Shown here: positions 34,242-45,289 of the stretch, piece after piece
How positions within the stretch are numbered: position 1 is the stretch's first letter
Layout of the letters: every line of letters starts with the position of its first letter
Source of the DNA: Parapristionchus giblindavisi
Taxonomy: Eukaryota > Nematoda > Chromadorea > Rhabditida > Diplogasteridae
Direction: 5' to 3'
DNA length: 64,000 bases
Assembly: GCA_943737045.1 (NCBI GenBank)
Contig: CALSFV010000232.1
Span: forward strand, 186,001-250,000
Position numbers and translations under genes: made by a program
Notes under the pieces: generated by a model
The model's input: the letters and a program-made list of their open reading frames with translations, nothing else
Told to the model about the DNA's origin: nothing
Databases searched by the model: none

Positions 34242-35971
34242 TCTCACAGTCTCGCTAGAAGGATACTCTTTAATGACAACCCAAGCTAATTTGATACTCT
34301 CCGCTCTAACTACATTCTCTCCTTTGTGTTGTCTGCGATAGAGTATAGTCGGAGCGATGAGTCTAATTAGAGTGAGCCATGCTTTTGTGTCAATTGGTAT
34401 TAGAGTCGAAATTATCAACTAATTAACAATTAATTTAATTATTTTATTAATCTTTTATATTTGTGCTTGTAAAACACATATTTGTGCAATTTGAATTATT
34501 ATTATTATTAACTGTATTGTGATGTTATATCAAATTATAGTTACCAACAATTCCTTCCATTCCTCTCGCTATTTTTCGTCCATCCTCTTGTCTTTTATAT
34601 TCTACTACGAAAGGACTGCACTTACTATGCCGATCTGCGATGGGGCTATCTCGTAAACCAGGTATGCCAGTTGCTCATGGAAAACAAAATGTCAATGAAC
34701 ATCTAATTCGGAATTCACTTCTTGAAAATGTTTCCTCTCGCCACCGACGTCCAGGGCGAGAGCATGAAATAATATTGGGTTGATTTTTAAGGTTTTTGTT
34801 ATTTTCCACGAGTGGAACTTTTGCTTCTTCCTACGAATCTACTGTCTTACTCCGTATGGGGCACTTTATTTCGAAGGACCTTTGGCCAAATCAAATCTCT
34901 CAAAAGAAGCATTGCTGGTAAGAATATTGTTACAATGTTTTAACCTATGATGAGAAAAAAATATGTATTTTTTTCTTACATTAAATAAGAAAAATTGATT
35001 GAAATATTGTTGGCATGTGAAGGGTTTAAAGGAAGTGTTTATAAAGTACAGCAATTTGTCACTTCTGATTTACTTCTAATAGTGTGTTGTTTTTACCTTT
35101 AAAGGCACACCCCAAGCTCATTTTACTCTCTGCATTGGCAATACTCTCTCGTAGACAAAGAAAGCGAGAGAGTATAGCCAGAGCGGAGAGTTTCAAATTA
35201 GCTTGGGATGTCGCTTTAAATGTTTTCAGGGCCTTCTTGCATTCGGCAACATAGGGCAAGTGATGCCTTTTTCATTTCTTCTACTTCGCATGCATCACAT
35301 GGTTGTCTCTTCTACTAAACCTAAACCGCTCTCTCGCTAAGGTATTTCTGGGTTAAAAAAATATTTACGGTAACATTATATAGATAAAATAGATATGCAT
35401 GGTGTTAAAAGAACAGTTAAAAGGGGAGGACGCCCGTTTCGGCAACGGATCATAAATCTGTTGGGAGGTGGCGTATGGCAACCAAAGTTATACCATTGTT
35501 ATCAGTAGGAGTGTACGGTATTGTGCTACCGTAACCGTCGGGATTCGCGATCTGGTTGAGAGCCGAAGGCGAAAAATTCATGAACTCGTTGACCAAATAC
35601 TAGTAGCAATTATATCTATAGTGAGACAACTTTTATCTTTCCGGATACCGTAATCATGAATTTTTTTACTTCGACCATTTTCAACTCCGGATCATGGCAA
35701 GGCATAAAAAATCAGTTTGCGTTTCCTGACGGTTACGGTAGCACAATACCGTACACTCTTATTGATGGTACGTTATTGCCATAGGCCACCTCCCAACCGA
35801 TTTGTGAAAACATGAGAAATATCGCATATTTCGTGCATAATAAAGTTAACAGGTGAAAAAATGCTTCACTGAGATAATTGTAACATACATCAATAGCAAA
35901 TTACAGATGGAAAGCAAACAACACTTGAATAGCTTACACTAAATTGTAGAACGGGTTACCATAAACAATGA

Positions 35972-36160
35972 TAGATATTGTAACCCGAGCAAAAAATTAC
36001 TTAGAACCTGTTTTGTAAATTCATGTTGTGAGTGTTCTATAGAATAGCAATGTACAATACAGCCACAACGACTCCTTCATTACTGCATGAATTCAGTATA
36101 CTATACTATCAATATTAAAAGAATGAATAACAAAAAGATGAAATTTCAGAGTGCAGGTAT
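35972..36160. other. unique sequence after the tandem block
   Basis: Homology with blocks 1 and 2 stops abruptly after 'ataaacaatga'. Nothing is recognisable here. Confidence 0.5.
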
Positions 36161-36165
36161 TACTG

Positions 36166-36261
36166 ATGACGTTAAATTCTTTATTATTGCTCGGGACCGT
36201 TACCGGTTTCTACTTTTTCGGCCAGGATTGCGATATTTTGGACGAACTTAAAACGGTTTAA
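36166..36261 (+). CDS. signal-peptide-like exon with GFYFFGQDCD motif
   Basis: Met at 36166 opens a short frame with a hydrophobic leader (MTLNSLLLLGTVTG) followed by FYFFGQDCDILDELK. A stop comes at 36259-36261, or a GTTTAA donor may end the exon at 36255. It pairs with the minus-strand exon at 11994-12089, which has the same motif with mostly silent third-base changes. It is probably the first exon of a small secreted protein. The next long frame (36373-36606) may be a later exon. Confidence 0.5.
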   Translation: MTLNSLLLLGTVTGFYFFGQDCDILDELKTV

Positions 36262-36372
36262 ATTTAGTTTGTTCATAAAATATGTCTTACACAAGCGTTG
36301 AAAAAAATCTCTACCTGATGAAACTATATGGACGAACGAGAAACGGTTTGAATCCCTCGAATTTCAGAAAAT

Positions 36373-36606
36373 TTGAAAATCATGTATCGAACTCAACAGT
36401 TGTCTTATTTGATTCGTTGGTGTGCATGGGTTTTGTTCTGTGAGAGTGTACATATTGATCAGATTCAGCAACCTGACTTTCTATGGTTATTCGAACGAGG
36501 TGGCAGAATATCTTTGCTCGGATATCATGGACACGTACAATACTTTTGGAAAGGTGTGCGCGTTTTCTTGTATTTATTGAATAAATTTTCAAGAAAAAAA
36601 TATTAA
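36373..36606 (+). CDS. possible small secreted or membrane protein exon
   Basis: The 77-residue frame follows an acceptor-like 'cgaatttcag' (ending near 36366). It starts with a hydrophobic tryptophan/cysteine-rich segment (YLIRWCAWVLFCESV), then QPDFLWLFERGG and GYHGHVQYFWKG. A GTGTGC after the TTTTGGAAAG at about 36554 could be a donor. It may belong with the signal-peptide exon 110 bp upstream. No family recognised. Confidence 0.3.
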   Translation: MKIMYRTQQLSYLIRWCAWVLFCESVHIDQIQQPDFLWLFERGGRISLLGYHGHVQYFWKGVRVFLYLLNKFSRKKY

Positions 36607-36802
36607 ACTGAGCACTTTGGTTATGGTTTGGTTCTTGTTGAAAATAAGAAATTAGACAGGCAGGATTTAGTATTTTTGCCATCTAACAATGAGGTCTTAT
36701 TCACGATGTTGGGCTGTTTTTGACATAGTCGTATTTATATTGGTCCAGCCACCAAAAAAAACCTTGCCGAGGCAATCATTAGTATTCAATCTGATATATG
36801 TA

Positions 36803-37993
36803 TTAGGTTGTCGGGAATGTCTTGATCCCTTTTTCAATCGTTTATTTCTCGAAGCAAACAAAAGTAGATTATGGGTTATATGCTCCATCATGATCAACAA
36901 ATATAGCTCCAACGTTAGGTCAATCTGTGGTTTCCCTCTTTGAAGAACCCAGCTGGGCGCGTAGTAAAGTATTGCTCGAGTGCAGACTCGGCACTTCCAT
37001 GGGATTTTAAGGCCCTATCTCGAAGGGGTCAGGCCTGCGAAAAGGTAGTAATCCGACGGGGTCAAGCCAGGATAAGACGGTGGGTGAGGGAGGACCATCT
37101 ATCCATATACGGACAGTTCCTGCCTGACTTTATTGGAGACATGGTGACGGGTGTTATCGTGGTGATAATATACTTTTTTTGTCCTTCAGGCTTAAATGAT
37201 CGATTGCCTTCATATTATTCCGTAGTTGTGTGACGCACTTGGACCTGGTAATTGTCATGCCCTCGGGTAGCAGCTACCAGCTGATCACACCATCATTTCC
37301 CCACCACACTGACTCCTGTGGGGTTTCTCGTTGTTCAACCCACTCGGCTCACCTGTGGTTGTTATCGTAGTAGACCCACTTTTCATCCCCCGTTATGAGC
37401 CGGTCCAGCCATCGATCCCCAGGGTGGAGAGTGGGATGGGTAATGGAATCATCGATTCGACGATCAAGGTTAATTTTGGTATGATCATGGGCATGAATCG
37501 ACCGAAAAAATTTCTCATTCCAATGGATTTCCGACATTCGTCGACTGTGCTATGGTGGACTCCAAGTGTGATCATCAATTTACGGACACTTTGAAATGGG
37601 TCCGATTCCACAAGTTTCTTCCACGTGTCCAAATCCAACTCACGGGGTCTGCCGTTTATGGAAGGAAATCTCGTTACCTTTGAAGCCATGGAACCAATTC
37701 TTCATGGTGTTGTAGTGTGGTTATGTGTGTCATAAAAAATCTTCAGGAGGGTATCCGAATCCTTCATCGTGGTGTCGGATAGGAAGAGGTAAAGTAGAAC
37801 TTGACAATTGTGGAAAGCACTAGGGACATACATCGTTGCACTACTAGAGCCTGATGGGAATGGAATTGGGTGTGGTTTACTGCAAAGGCCGGTCACTGCT
37901 TGGTGTTCACTAGTAACGATAGAAAACCAAAGTGCAACTGCGACACACAGTGGAAAGGCAAACTGAGGTATCAAGACTTTCCCGACAACCTAA
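36803..37993 (-). mobile_element. mariner transposon, both ends present, transposase broken
   Basis: The ends TTAGGTTGTCGGGAATGTCT and its inverted partner (one mismatch over 24 bp) lie at 36803-36826 and 37970-37993, with TA outside both, giving 1,191 bp. The minus-strand transposase relic has the helix-turn-helix part (GRPRELDLDTWKKLVESDP, LMITLGVHHSTVDE) at about 37450-37650 and the first catalytic region (ITGDEKWVYYDN) at about 37350-37400, in different frames. Stops and frameshifts exclude an active enzyme. Confidence 0.85.
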
Positions 37994-37997
37994 TACC

Positions 37998-38099
37998 TTA
38001 AAAGGAGTGTAACCTCACTCAATGACCACTTCTGTTCTCTAACAACCAGAGAGCGTAGAGCGTTGAAGAGAGTGTTGACAAAGGTGTCAGCCCCTTTAA
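37998..38099. mobile_element. TTAA MITE, 'AGGGACCG' family, inverted and diverged
   Basis: TTAA at both ends. The core 'ctctaacaaccagagagcg' is the reverse of the 'cgctctctcgttgtt' core of the copies at 5049 and 14465. It begins two bases after the mariner target site. Confidence 0.65.
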
Positions 38100-38520
38100 A
38101 GTTAGAGTAACCTTACTCAAAACCAAAAAAAATTCATATGGCTGTCGCGTCCTGACACGACCGCGTCGCGGTGCACTTTTCAAAATCGCATTTTTGGCAA
38201 CTTGCCAAGTGTGTTCTGCTCGAATTTCTTTGCACTTCTCTGTTCGTTTAAAGCGTTTTCACTTGCTTAAAGTTTATTATTTTGTCGTTCTTCTGCATAT
38301 TTCGAGTTTACTAGGCAATCTTGCTATGTAATAGCTCTTGTATATAGACGCAAGATGCGAATTCTCCTAGAAGAGTAGTTAAACTAGCGCTACTGCGGTT
38401 AGATCTTGTATTATCAGATTTACTGTTGAAAGTTCCTTCCTTGGCATTGATACACTACTTCTTCGCTTTCATTTATCGCTCTTCACGTTCATATACTGAT
38501 GTTCATGTTTGCAGTACCTC
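38100..38520. other. no recognisable feature
   Basis: AT-rich unique sequence leading into the GC-rich repeat. Confidence 0.5.
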
Positions 38521-38539
38521 GGGCCGAAGGGGGGTGACT

Positions 38540-38718
38540 AAAAGGCGGCCGCGGCCCGCGGCCCGCGGCCCGAGAAAACAGACTAAAAGGCGGCCGCGGC
38601 CCGCGGCCCGCGGCCCGCAGTCGGCGGCCCGAAAACAGACTAAAAGGCGGCCCGCGGCCCGCGGCCCGAATCGGCGGCCCGAAAACAGACTAAAAGGCGG
38701 CCCGCGGCCCGCGGCCCG
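38540..38718. repeat. GC-rich tandem repeat (CGGCCCG and longer unit)
   Basis: Short GCGGCCC runs are arranged in four larger units separated by 'gaaaacagactaaaagg'. The composition contrasts sharply with the AT-rich surroundings. A frame with RPAARGP repeats crosses it but is simply the repeat translated. Confidence 0.85.
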
Positions 38719-39420
38719 TTCGGTTGGTCAGATTAAGTGCGATGGGTCAGATTTCAGTGTAAATTGTCGGAATGGCCACTACGTGTGCAATATCATAAAT
38801 AGCTATGGCGGACTACCGTAACCCAGTTCGGTGGGTCAGTTTAAGTGCGATAGGTCAGATTTCACTAAACAATGTCGGTATAGCCGCTACGTGAGCAAAA
38901 TCATTATTAGCTATGGCGGATTACCGTAACCCAGTTCGGTGGGTCAGATTAAGTGCGATAGGTCAGATTTCACTAAACAATGTCGGTATAGCCGCTACGT
39001 GAGCAAAATCATTATTAGCTATGGCGGATTACCGTAACCTACCGTAACCCAGTTCGGTGGGTCAAATTAAGTGCGATAGGTCAGACTTCACTAAACAATG
39101 TCGGTATAGCCGCTACGTGAGCAAAATCATTATTAGCTATGGCGGATTATCGTAACCTACCGTAACCCAGTTCGGTGGGTCAGATTAAGTGCGATAGGTC
39201 AGATTTCACTAAACAATGTCGGTATAGCCGCTACGTGAGCAAAATCATTATTAGCTATGGCGGATTGCCGTGACCTACCGTAACCCAGTACGGTGGGTCA
39301 GATTAAGTGCGATGGGTCAGATTTCACTAAACATTGTCGGGATAGCCACTACGTGTGTGATATCATTATGGGTTAATGTGACCTTTCTACAGTAACCGGG
39401 TTCGGTGGGTCAGATCAAGT
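38719..39420. repeat. 108-119-bp minisatellite, about 6.5 copies
   Basis: Each unit starts 'gttcggtgggtcagattaag' and ends with 'ggcggattaccgtaaccca' or a longer variant with an extra 'ctaccgtaac'. The 10-bp difference explains the two unit lengths. Inner units are nearly identical; the first and last are diverged. Confidence 0.9.
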
Positions 39421-39764
39421 GCGAAGGATCATATTTCAGTCTAAAGTACAGAAATAACCAAGTAGCTCTTTCAAGTTTCATGTGTTGTGTGTAAGCGCTT
39501 CGGTCAGCTTTGCTGTTCATGCGTCGCGTGTACGCGTTGTGGACCGCTTGGCTTTGTTATTAAGGTGTATTATAATTTAAGTGCCTAATGTGTATGATTC
39601 ATTGCAGATGACTATTTCATCCTTTGTTATATGGTATTTCGTATGTTCCGTTTTAAAAATAATTTTTATGTCATATCATTGATGTCAACAAGTAATTTAT
39701 TATGTTTATTCTTTAACGTGGACAAGTCACGTTAGTACAGCGTACAGTAATGGTGAAAAAGAGA

Positions 39765-39840
39765 TTGGGGATTCGAACCTGCGCTCACTCTGGAAGGACA
39801 GCCACTCGAGTTACCGTTAGGATACGCGAAGATCTTCCTT
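39765..39840 (-). other. tRNA-like sequence
   Basis: The minus strand has B box GGTTCGAATCC (39769-39779) and a looser A box (TATCCTAACGG) about 40 bp upstream. The stems are imperfect; likely a tRNA-derived repeat. Confidence 0.5.
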
Positions 39841-40089
39841 TTGAGCAATTGGGAGTGCGTTACATGGGATATAAGAGCGCGGCGAATGCCAGACGGGTTT
39901 GAGCGAGAGGTAGTGGAGATATGAAAGAGAGGAATTGAAGATTGAAAGGTGTATTTCGCCGTTTATTGTGCGCTGCACACCTCATTTTATACCGTATACT
40001 TCGGAATGCTCGCTAGCGTAACAGTTATGCCGTTTCTTAATAGTGTAGTAGTCTATTTCCCGTCTTATTAAACATTCCCTGTTATGATT

Positions 40090-40192
40090 GTACTAACGTG
40101 AAGTAACTAGCCCAGCTGATGAGGCCTAGTAGTGATTAGCTGACTACTTTCATATTCGTCCTGGGTTTGGGCCGAAACGAATGTGAAAGACT
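40090..40192 (+). repeat. fragment ending RPGFGPKR, inverted partner of 44250-44335
   Basis: The reading FHIRPGFGPKRM* matches SHSRPGLGPKRL* on the minus strand at 44256, and 'cccagctgatgaggcc' is shared. Two inverted copies lie about 4.1 kb apart. They may be retroelement 3' coding ends or the ends of one larger element; the family is not identified. Confidence 0.5.
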
Positions 40193-40194
40193 CT

Positions 40195-41515
40195 ATGATT
40201 AGAAAGCAAATACTTTTCTTTCAGAGTAAAGATGATCGTTCGACAACATCGAGGAATCAACGATTAATCTGAGGTGAAAGAAGGAGCAAGGAGAATAAAG
40301 TTGATAATTTGTAAAATGAACAAAAAGTGGGAGAGAGAGAGAGTATGATGAGAAAGTTTTCATTGAGTCCATAGGGTAAGTTAAGCAAGAGCTCATACAC
40401 AAACACTTACAAAACAATGTCTAACTAATTATTTTGTTAGGAAGACCCTCCCATTTTAATATTAGCTGAGATAACTAGATTAATTATAAATAGCATTATC
40501 CATTGTTCATTCAATTCGTTCATCTACGGATGCTCCAATGAATAGTTGTATGCTCCTACACTCAGAAAAAAATGTGTAAAAAATTTGTGCAGCTTTTTAC
40601 ACATCAGATTGTTCTATATAGAACACCCCTATGTGCTCTACTTTACACCTTTTTCGAATTTACACCCCAAAAGGTGTCAATTAGAACACATTGGGGTCTA
40701 CAGTTTTTTTCGAACATACATCACTCAATAATCGTAAACTTGTTCATTTCAATGTAAATGTGAATGAATGTATAGAGGGAGGAGATCTTAATCATCTAAA
40801 GAACATCATAATTGAATTATGTATGCAGAAAGAAGAACTAATTACAATATAATCTATTTCATCTTTATATTACACATTTAGTTAACCAATACAGTGAGAG
40901 AATGTCATTGTAATGAATCACTTCAGGTATACAGTGATATTCTGGTAAGCTATTTCTTCTTTTGTATTTATTAAATTATTCATCTGCAGTAATATTATTG
41001 TTAGCTCTTACACAGAAACCTCATTCTAATATAGGAGAAAAATTGATTGAATATTGTATCAGAGAACCACCGAAAGACAAATTTGAGTAAGTCTCCATCT
41101 TATCCATATTTCTAAATTATATTCCATTCTTTTATATTATTGGAAGGAATTTTCTCTGATACGGGAATTGTTTCGTCAATGTTCTATAGTAATGATCTAG
41201 GAGTATGTTTATATTACATATATGCATACAAAGAATGATTTTGATTAGGTTCATGTACGTAATACATGTATATGGTCAACATATATTGAATGAAGAGAAT
41301 GAAGATATAAGAAGGAGGATACTCAATTTCTTTATTATAGCCGATATGCTAATTCCCATTTCACATAATATCTATCACAGTTATATTAGGTTCTAATGTA
41401 TATGGTGATTGTCATGCGATAGGATCGGTTGAATTGTGTAGAAGGAATGATCCTCTTGTTGATGAAGAAAACAAGCATTAATCAAATAAAACATAACTAG
41501 CTGTATCTAGAAATA
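40195..41515. other. AT-rich sequence, no gene
   Basis: It contains a short GA-repeat near 40330, the perfect palindrome TGTTCTATATAGAACA at about 40610, and terminal-repeat-like 'cactcagaaaaaaatgtgta' near 40560. No supported gene. Confidence 0.45.
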
Positions 41516-41520
41516 CTTAA

Positions 41521-42274
41521 CAAGGGAAGCACCAGTTGCGACGGAGACGATTCTGAAAGCGACCCATATGGGTCGTTAGGGTTGAGGGGGAGACCGCCGA
41601 AACTGTTTTCAAAAGTTGCCAAACTGTTCTGGTAATCGATATTTTCAATCAATATTTTTCAAAATATGCGCCGCTAAAATACGATAACTCTGTGTTCAAT
41701 GAAGCTGAAAGAGCATCAATAGCTATTATATTATAGGGATCATCTTTTGTCTTCATGATAATTCTCGTGGCAAAGTCTAAGCCTAATCGGACAAATTCAG
41801 ACAATTTCGAAAAAAGCGTGAAACTGGTTTCTACCATCTTTCTTCAATTATAACTTTTCCCGAAAAACACGAAATTTCATGAAACTCTAGTATATTGTCG
41901 TCTACTATATATAGAAGACATCTGGCTTTTAAATTGAATCGAAATTAACCTGAGAAGGTACTGCCTGTACCTCTCAAAATAAGAAAAAATAAATTTTTAA
42001 AATTTCCCAGAATTCAACTGATCGGGCTCATACTACACCAGGTTTTGTATCACTCATGGGGTATTGTCTCTGCCAAGTTTGAAACCTGCAGCTTCATTGA
42101 ACACAGAGTAATGGCATTTAATCCGCTCATGCGTTGAAAATATTGATTGAAAATATCGATTACCAGAACAGTTTGGCAACTTTTGAAAACAGTTATGACG
42201 GTATCCCCCTCAACCCTAACGACCCATATGGGTCGCTTTCAGAATCGTCTCCGTCGCAACTGGTGCTTCCCTTG
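41521..42274. mobile_element. TIR element with CAAGGGAA ends and TAA target duplication
   Basis: Long inverted arms (about 41521-41710 and 42090-42274) start CAAGGGAAGCACCAG. TAA stands directly outside both ends. The first eight bases and the 3-bp TNA duplication are shared with the foldback at 6929-8705. The interior is non-coding. Confidence 0.75.
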
Positions 42275-42318
42275 TAAGAGAAACTTTCTGACTCACTGAA
42301 CATATTTTGCCTTATGGT

Positions 42319-43420
42319 TTGGCACTTGACCAAAAAGTGATATGAACCGATCGAGTCCACATCATACACAGCTGTAGTATGGTGTGGTATGAGCTCGCAG
42401 ACGGAGTTTGGGTTCGTCATATCTGCATCCTCGCTAAATAACGCAACTTCGATAAAGTGGCAGCAAAATTTCAAAGTTCACGAATTCGTTCGAAATGTGC
42501 ATGCGACGATGGGCAATGATAAGCAGGTAAATTACACCAAGTGTCATCCCGGTCCTAAACCGGGAGGCCCAGAAATAATAAAAAACCAATAATAAAAATT
42601 TTGTTTTATTTTTCCTACATACGCCTATCCGTGGCTGACTTTTTTTATTCCTTCAATTTGACCAGTTTTCATTAGTGTAAATAATATATGAAAATGAACT
42701 AAAACAAATGGGTGAAAAGATGCCTTCTTCCCTAAAAAACACGACTAATTCGCCTTTTTATCGCAAACTGAGTCCACAAAGCGTGTGCCGCCTACCGTAA
42801 TGCAGGAAATTCAAAATTCGCAATCACTGTATGTTTTCATTCGTTTTCGGTATTATATTATTGTTTTCTTTTATAATTTGTTTGATATCTGAGTATCTAA
42901 GGAGTAATATGACACTATTTTTCGATAAAATACGAAAAATGAAGTATTTTGAATTTCTGCCTTTGCATTACGGTAGTCAGTTTGCGATAAAAAAGCGAAT
43001 TAGTCGTGGTTTTCCGGGAAGAAGGCACTTTTCACCCATTCGTTTTAGTTCATTTTCATATATTAGTTACACTAATGAAAACTCGTCAAATTAAAGGAAT
43101 AAAAAAGTCAGCCACCGATAGGCAATTGTAGGAAAAATAAAACAAAAAAATGTATTTGTTTTTTAAAAAATATTTCTGGGCGTCACGGTTTTCGACCGGG
43201 ATGACACTTGGTGTAATTTACTTGCTTAACATTGCCCATCGTCGCATGCACATATCGAACGAGTCCGTAAACTTTGTTGCCACTTTATCGAACTTGCGTT
43301 ATTTAGCGAGGATGCAGATATGACAAACCCAAACTCGGTCTGCGAGCTCATGCCACCCGTACTGCAGCTGTGCATGATTTGGGCCCGATTGGTTCATATC
43401 ACTTTTTGGCCAAGTGCCAA
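42319..43420. mobile_element. 1.1-kb foldback (giant hairpin) element
   Basis: The arms (about 42319-42818 and 42945-43420) are diverged inverted copies from TTGGCACTTG inward. The left arm has about 20 extra bases (near 42775-42795). No coding capacity; the superfamily is unassigned and no clear target duplication was found. Confidence 0.75.
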
Positions 43421-43450
43421 GAGAATGTCATTTGAGCCAGATAGTCTCTC

Positions 43451-43878
43451 TTAAAGGGAGAGTAACCCCCTTGAAAAAAACAAAGTCCGGAAAATCAGTT
43501 TTGAATTCCCGCCAATCTAAAATTGGCGTCTTACAACGATAACTCTGCCACGACATACGATGTGTTGCCTGACATTGATTGAAAAGTAATTTTGCATACT
43601 AGTTTTGCATGTCACACCGATAATTTAGCTAGCTATATGCAAATCCCCATATACAGATCCAATCAAGCCTTATCCCACGCCTTATAATAGCACGTTCAAC
43701 TGACACCCATAGTCTAATGGTAAGTGTCCGGTTGAAGTAACGATCGAGCGGGTTCGAGTCCTGACCATTGCTAATGATTTTTGTCATTATTTCCTATATC
43801 TGTGGCAGAGTTATCGCGTTGGGGAACAATTGCGGGAATTCAAACACTGAAAAGTAGAGGGGTTACTGTCCCTTTCAA
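43451..43878. mobile_element. TTAA-type TIR element with tRNA-like core
   Basis: The left end TTAAAGGGAGAGTAACCCC and right end GGGGTTACTGTCCCTTTCAA are inverted, the right TTAA decayed. Subterminal 'gaattcccgc' and 'cgataactctgccac' also pair. The core holds a tRNA-like sequence at 43703-43772. Confidence 0.7.
43703..43772 (+). other. tRNA-like sequence
   Basis: A box TAGTCTAATGG (43710-43720) and B box GGTTCGAGTCC (43751-43761) match the pol III consensus. It lies in the core of a TTAA-type element. Confidence 0.6.
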
Positions 43879-43879
43879 C

Positions 43880-44250
43880 AAGAGTAAACCATAGATGTAG
43901 TGTGGCCGGCCATATGATATGTGTTGCCCTTCCATGTATTAATCCATAGCTCACCTTAATATGTATTTTTTACCATTTATGATAATCCCGGTGTTGTTGT
44001 GCATAGCACAAATATAGTCTACATGTATTGAATAAAAGTACATTCCTTATTTAACAAGTTCGTTGTATAGTGAACTAACCAGTTCGAATTTATTATTGTC
44101 ATGGGTATTTTTTCTCATTATCATTGTCCATCCAACATTCATTTAGCTGTGATCGTGAAGGTCGTCCAGGTCGACATCGCAGCCTTCTTCAAAATAACTT
44201 GCGATTTTTGAATGTATCTGAAAAATAAAGATTTACCATCTGTTTATTGT
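43880..44250. other. no recognisable feature
   Basis: Unique AT-rich sequence. Confidence 0.5.
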
Positions 44251-44255
44251 CTTTC

Positions 44256-44489
44256 TCACAATCGTTTCGGCCCTAACCCAGGACGACTGTGAGAATAATA
44301 ACCTAGTAAGTAATGGGCCTCATCAGCTGGGAACAATTCCATTTCAGGAGGTCTCCTCCCGAATATTACAAAACAATAAAATTTTTTTAAATTAAGCCTG
44401 TTGTGCGGTGAAAGTAGACGCTCCCGCATAGAGAATGTAGACGCATCATATGTGAGCCTCATACCTGCAATGGATACACATTGCCACAC
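44256..44489 (-). pseudogene. retroelement-like coding end (…RPGLGPKRL)
   Basis: A 77-residue minus-strand frame ending ADEAHYLLGYYSHSRPGLGPKRL. Its terminal part is shared with 40090-40192. It is probably the 3' end of a degraded mobile-element ORF. Family not identified. Confidence 0.4.
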
Positions 44490-45120
44490 TTTGCATTTTC
44501 TATATTATAATAATGCATGATTATGCTTGTACCCGTGATAATGCTTGGATATGAACACAAGAGTCCAAAGACCATAGACGGCTCAAATTCCTAATGAACT
44601 ACACGAAAGAAACATGACTGGCAGCAAGGAAGAGGCAGAGAGGACAAAGACATCGAAAATTTTTTTAAATTCCAAAATACCAAAAGAGAGGCAAATAACT
44701 AACGGGTGAAAGTTACAAGCTACTCAAAACAAACTGTCAAAAGCTTAGGGAATAATCCTCAATGATATAAAAAAAAGATATAATGGAATTACCGAAGTAA
44801 ATTAACTACACATTTAAAAGTATTTCTCAATCGGAATCGACCTAAACCTAGTCAGTGTTAAAAAATGCAAAGATCAAATATCAAACCTGGACAGGTATGT
44901 TGTGAGTGTTCGCTCCTAATTCCAGCAGACATACGGGCGCCTCCACGATCTTCATACCGTATACCTGGTCCGAGTCAACGTTACAGTAGTGGTGACCTGC
45001 AGTGGGTCAAGGTTACGAAAGTCGTATGCCACAGGAGTACGGTGGCATCACTGTACACACCCAATACATACAGTTCCCGCTATAGTAATTTTTACATATT
45101 TCTTTAGTGTAAGCAAGAAC
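44490..45120. other. no recognisable feature
   Basis: No repeat boundary, RNA gene or convincing frame. Confidence 0.4.
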
Positions 45121-45123
45121 AAA

Positions 45124-45287
45124 CCATAGGTTGAAAAGTATGTCACAAAGTACCAAGTCTGGGCGCATTTTGAGCCAAACCTTCACTCAAATCGAAAAAC
45201 ATGACCGTATTTCGAGCCAAATTTACCAAAAATTGAAAAAACCTGACCGCATTTTGAAAACCTATAACCCAGCTATTCGACCTATGG
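45124..45287 (+). repeat. dispersed repeat, inverted copy of 8875-9036
   Basis: It shares 'aagtatgtcacaaagtacca', 'cgattcgacctatgg'-type ends and the internal 'gaccg.attt.gagccaaa' direct repeats. Confidence 0.6.
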
Positions 45288-45289
45288 AA

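Larger units (their letters stand above)
15014..35971. repeat. three tandem copies of a 6.4-7.8-kb block
   Basis: Block 1 runs 15014-21740, block 2 21741-28153 and block 3 28154-35971, all head to tail. Blocks 1 and 2 are nearly identical where they align. Block 3 is close but diverges more towards its right end. Each block carries small hairpin MITEs, a 1.19-kb tandem array (3, 2 and 3 units), a TTAA MITE and TACCGTAAC-rich sequence. Block 1 lacks about 927 bp present in the others, and block 3 has an extra 213-bp insertion. Frames at matching positions (for example 15508-15822 and its copies) are conserved only because the duplication is recent. Confidence 0.9.

Noticed and set aside
15014..35971. 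Block triplication dismissed as pure assembly error
   Set aside because: Not proven either way. The blocks differ in array number, a 927-bp deletion, a 213-bp insertion and scattered substitutions, which argues for real copies.
36803..37993. Active mariner
   Set aside because: Both ends and the TA sites are present, but the transposase has stops and frameshifts between its domains.
38426..38821. 131-residue frame with RPAARGP repeats
   Set aside because: It is the translation of a GC-rich tandem repeat and runs into the minisatellite; no start context or homology supports it.
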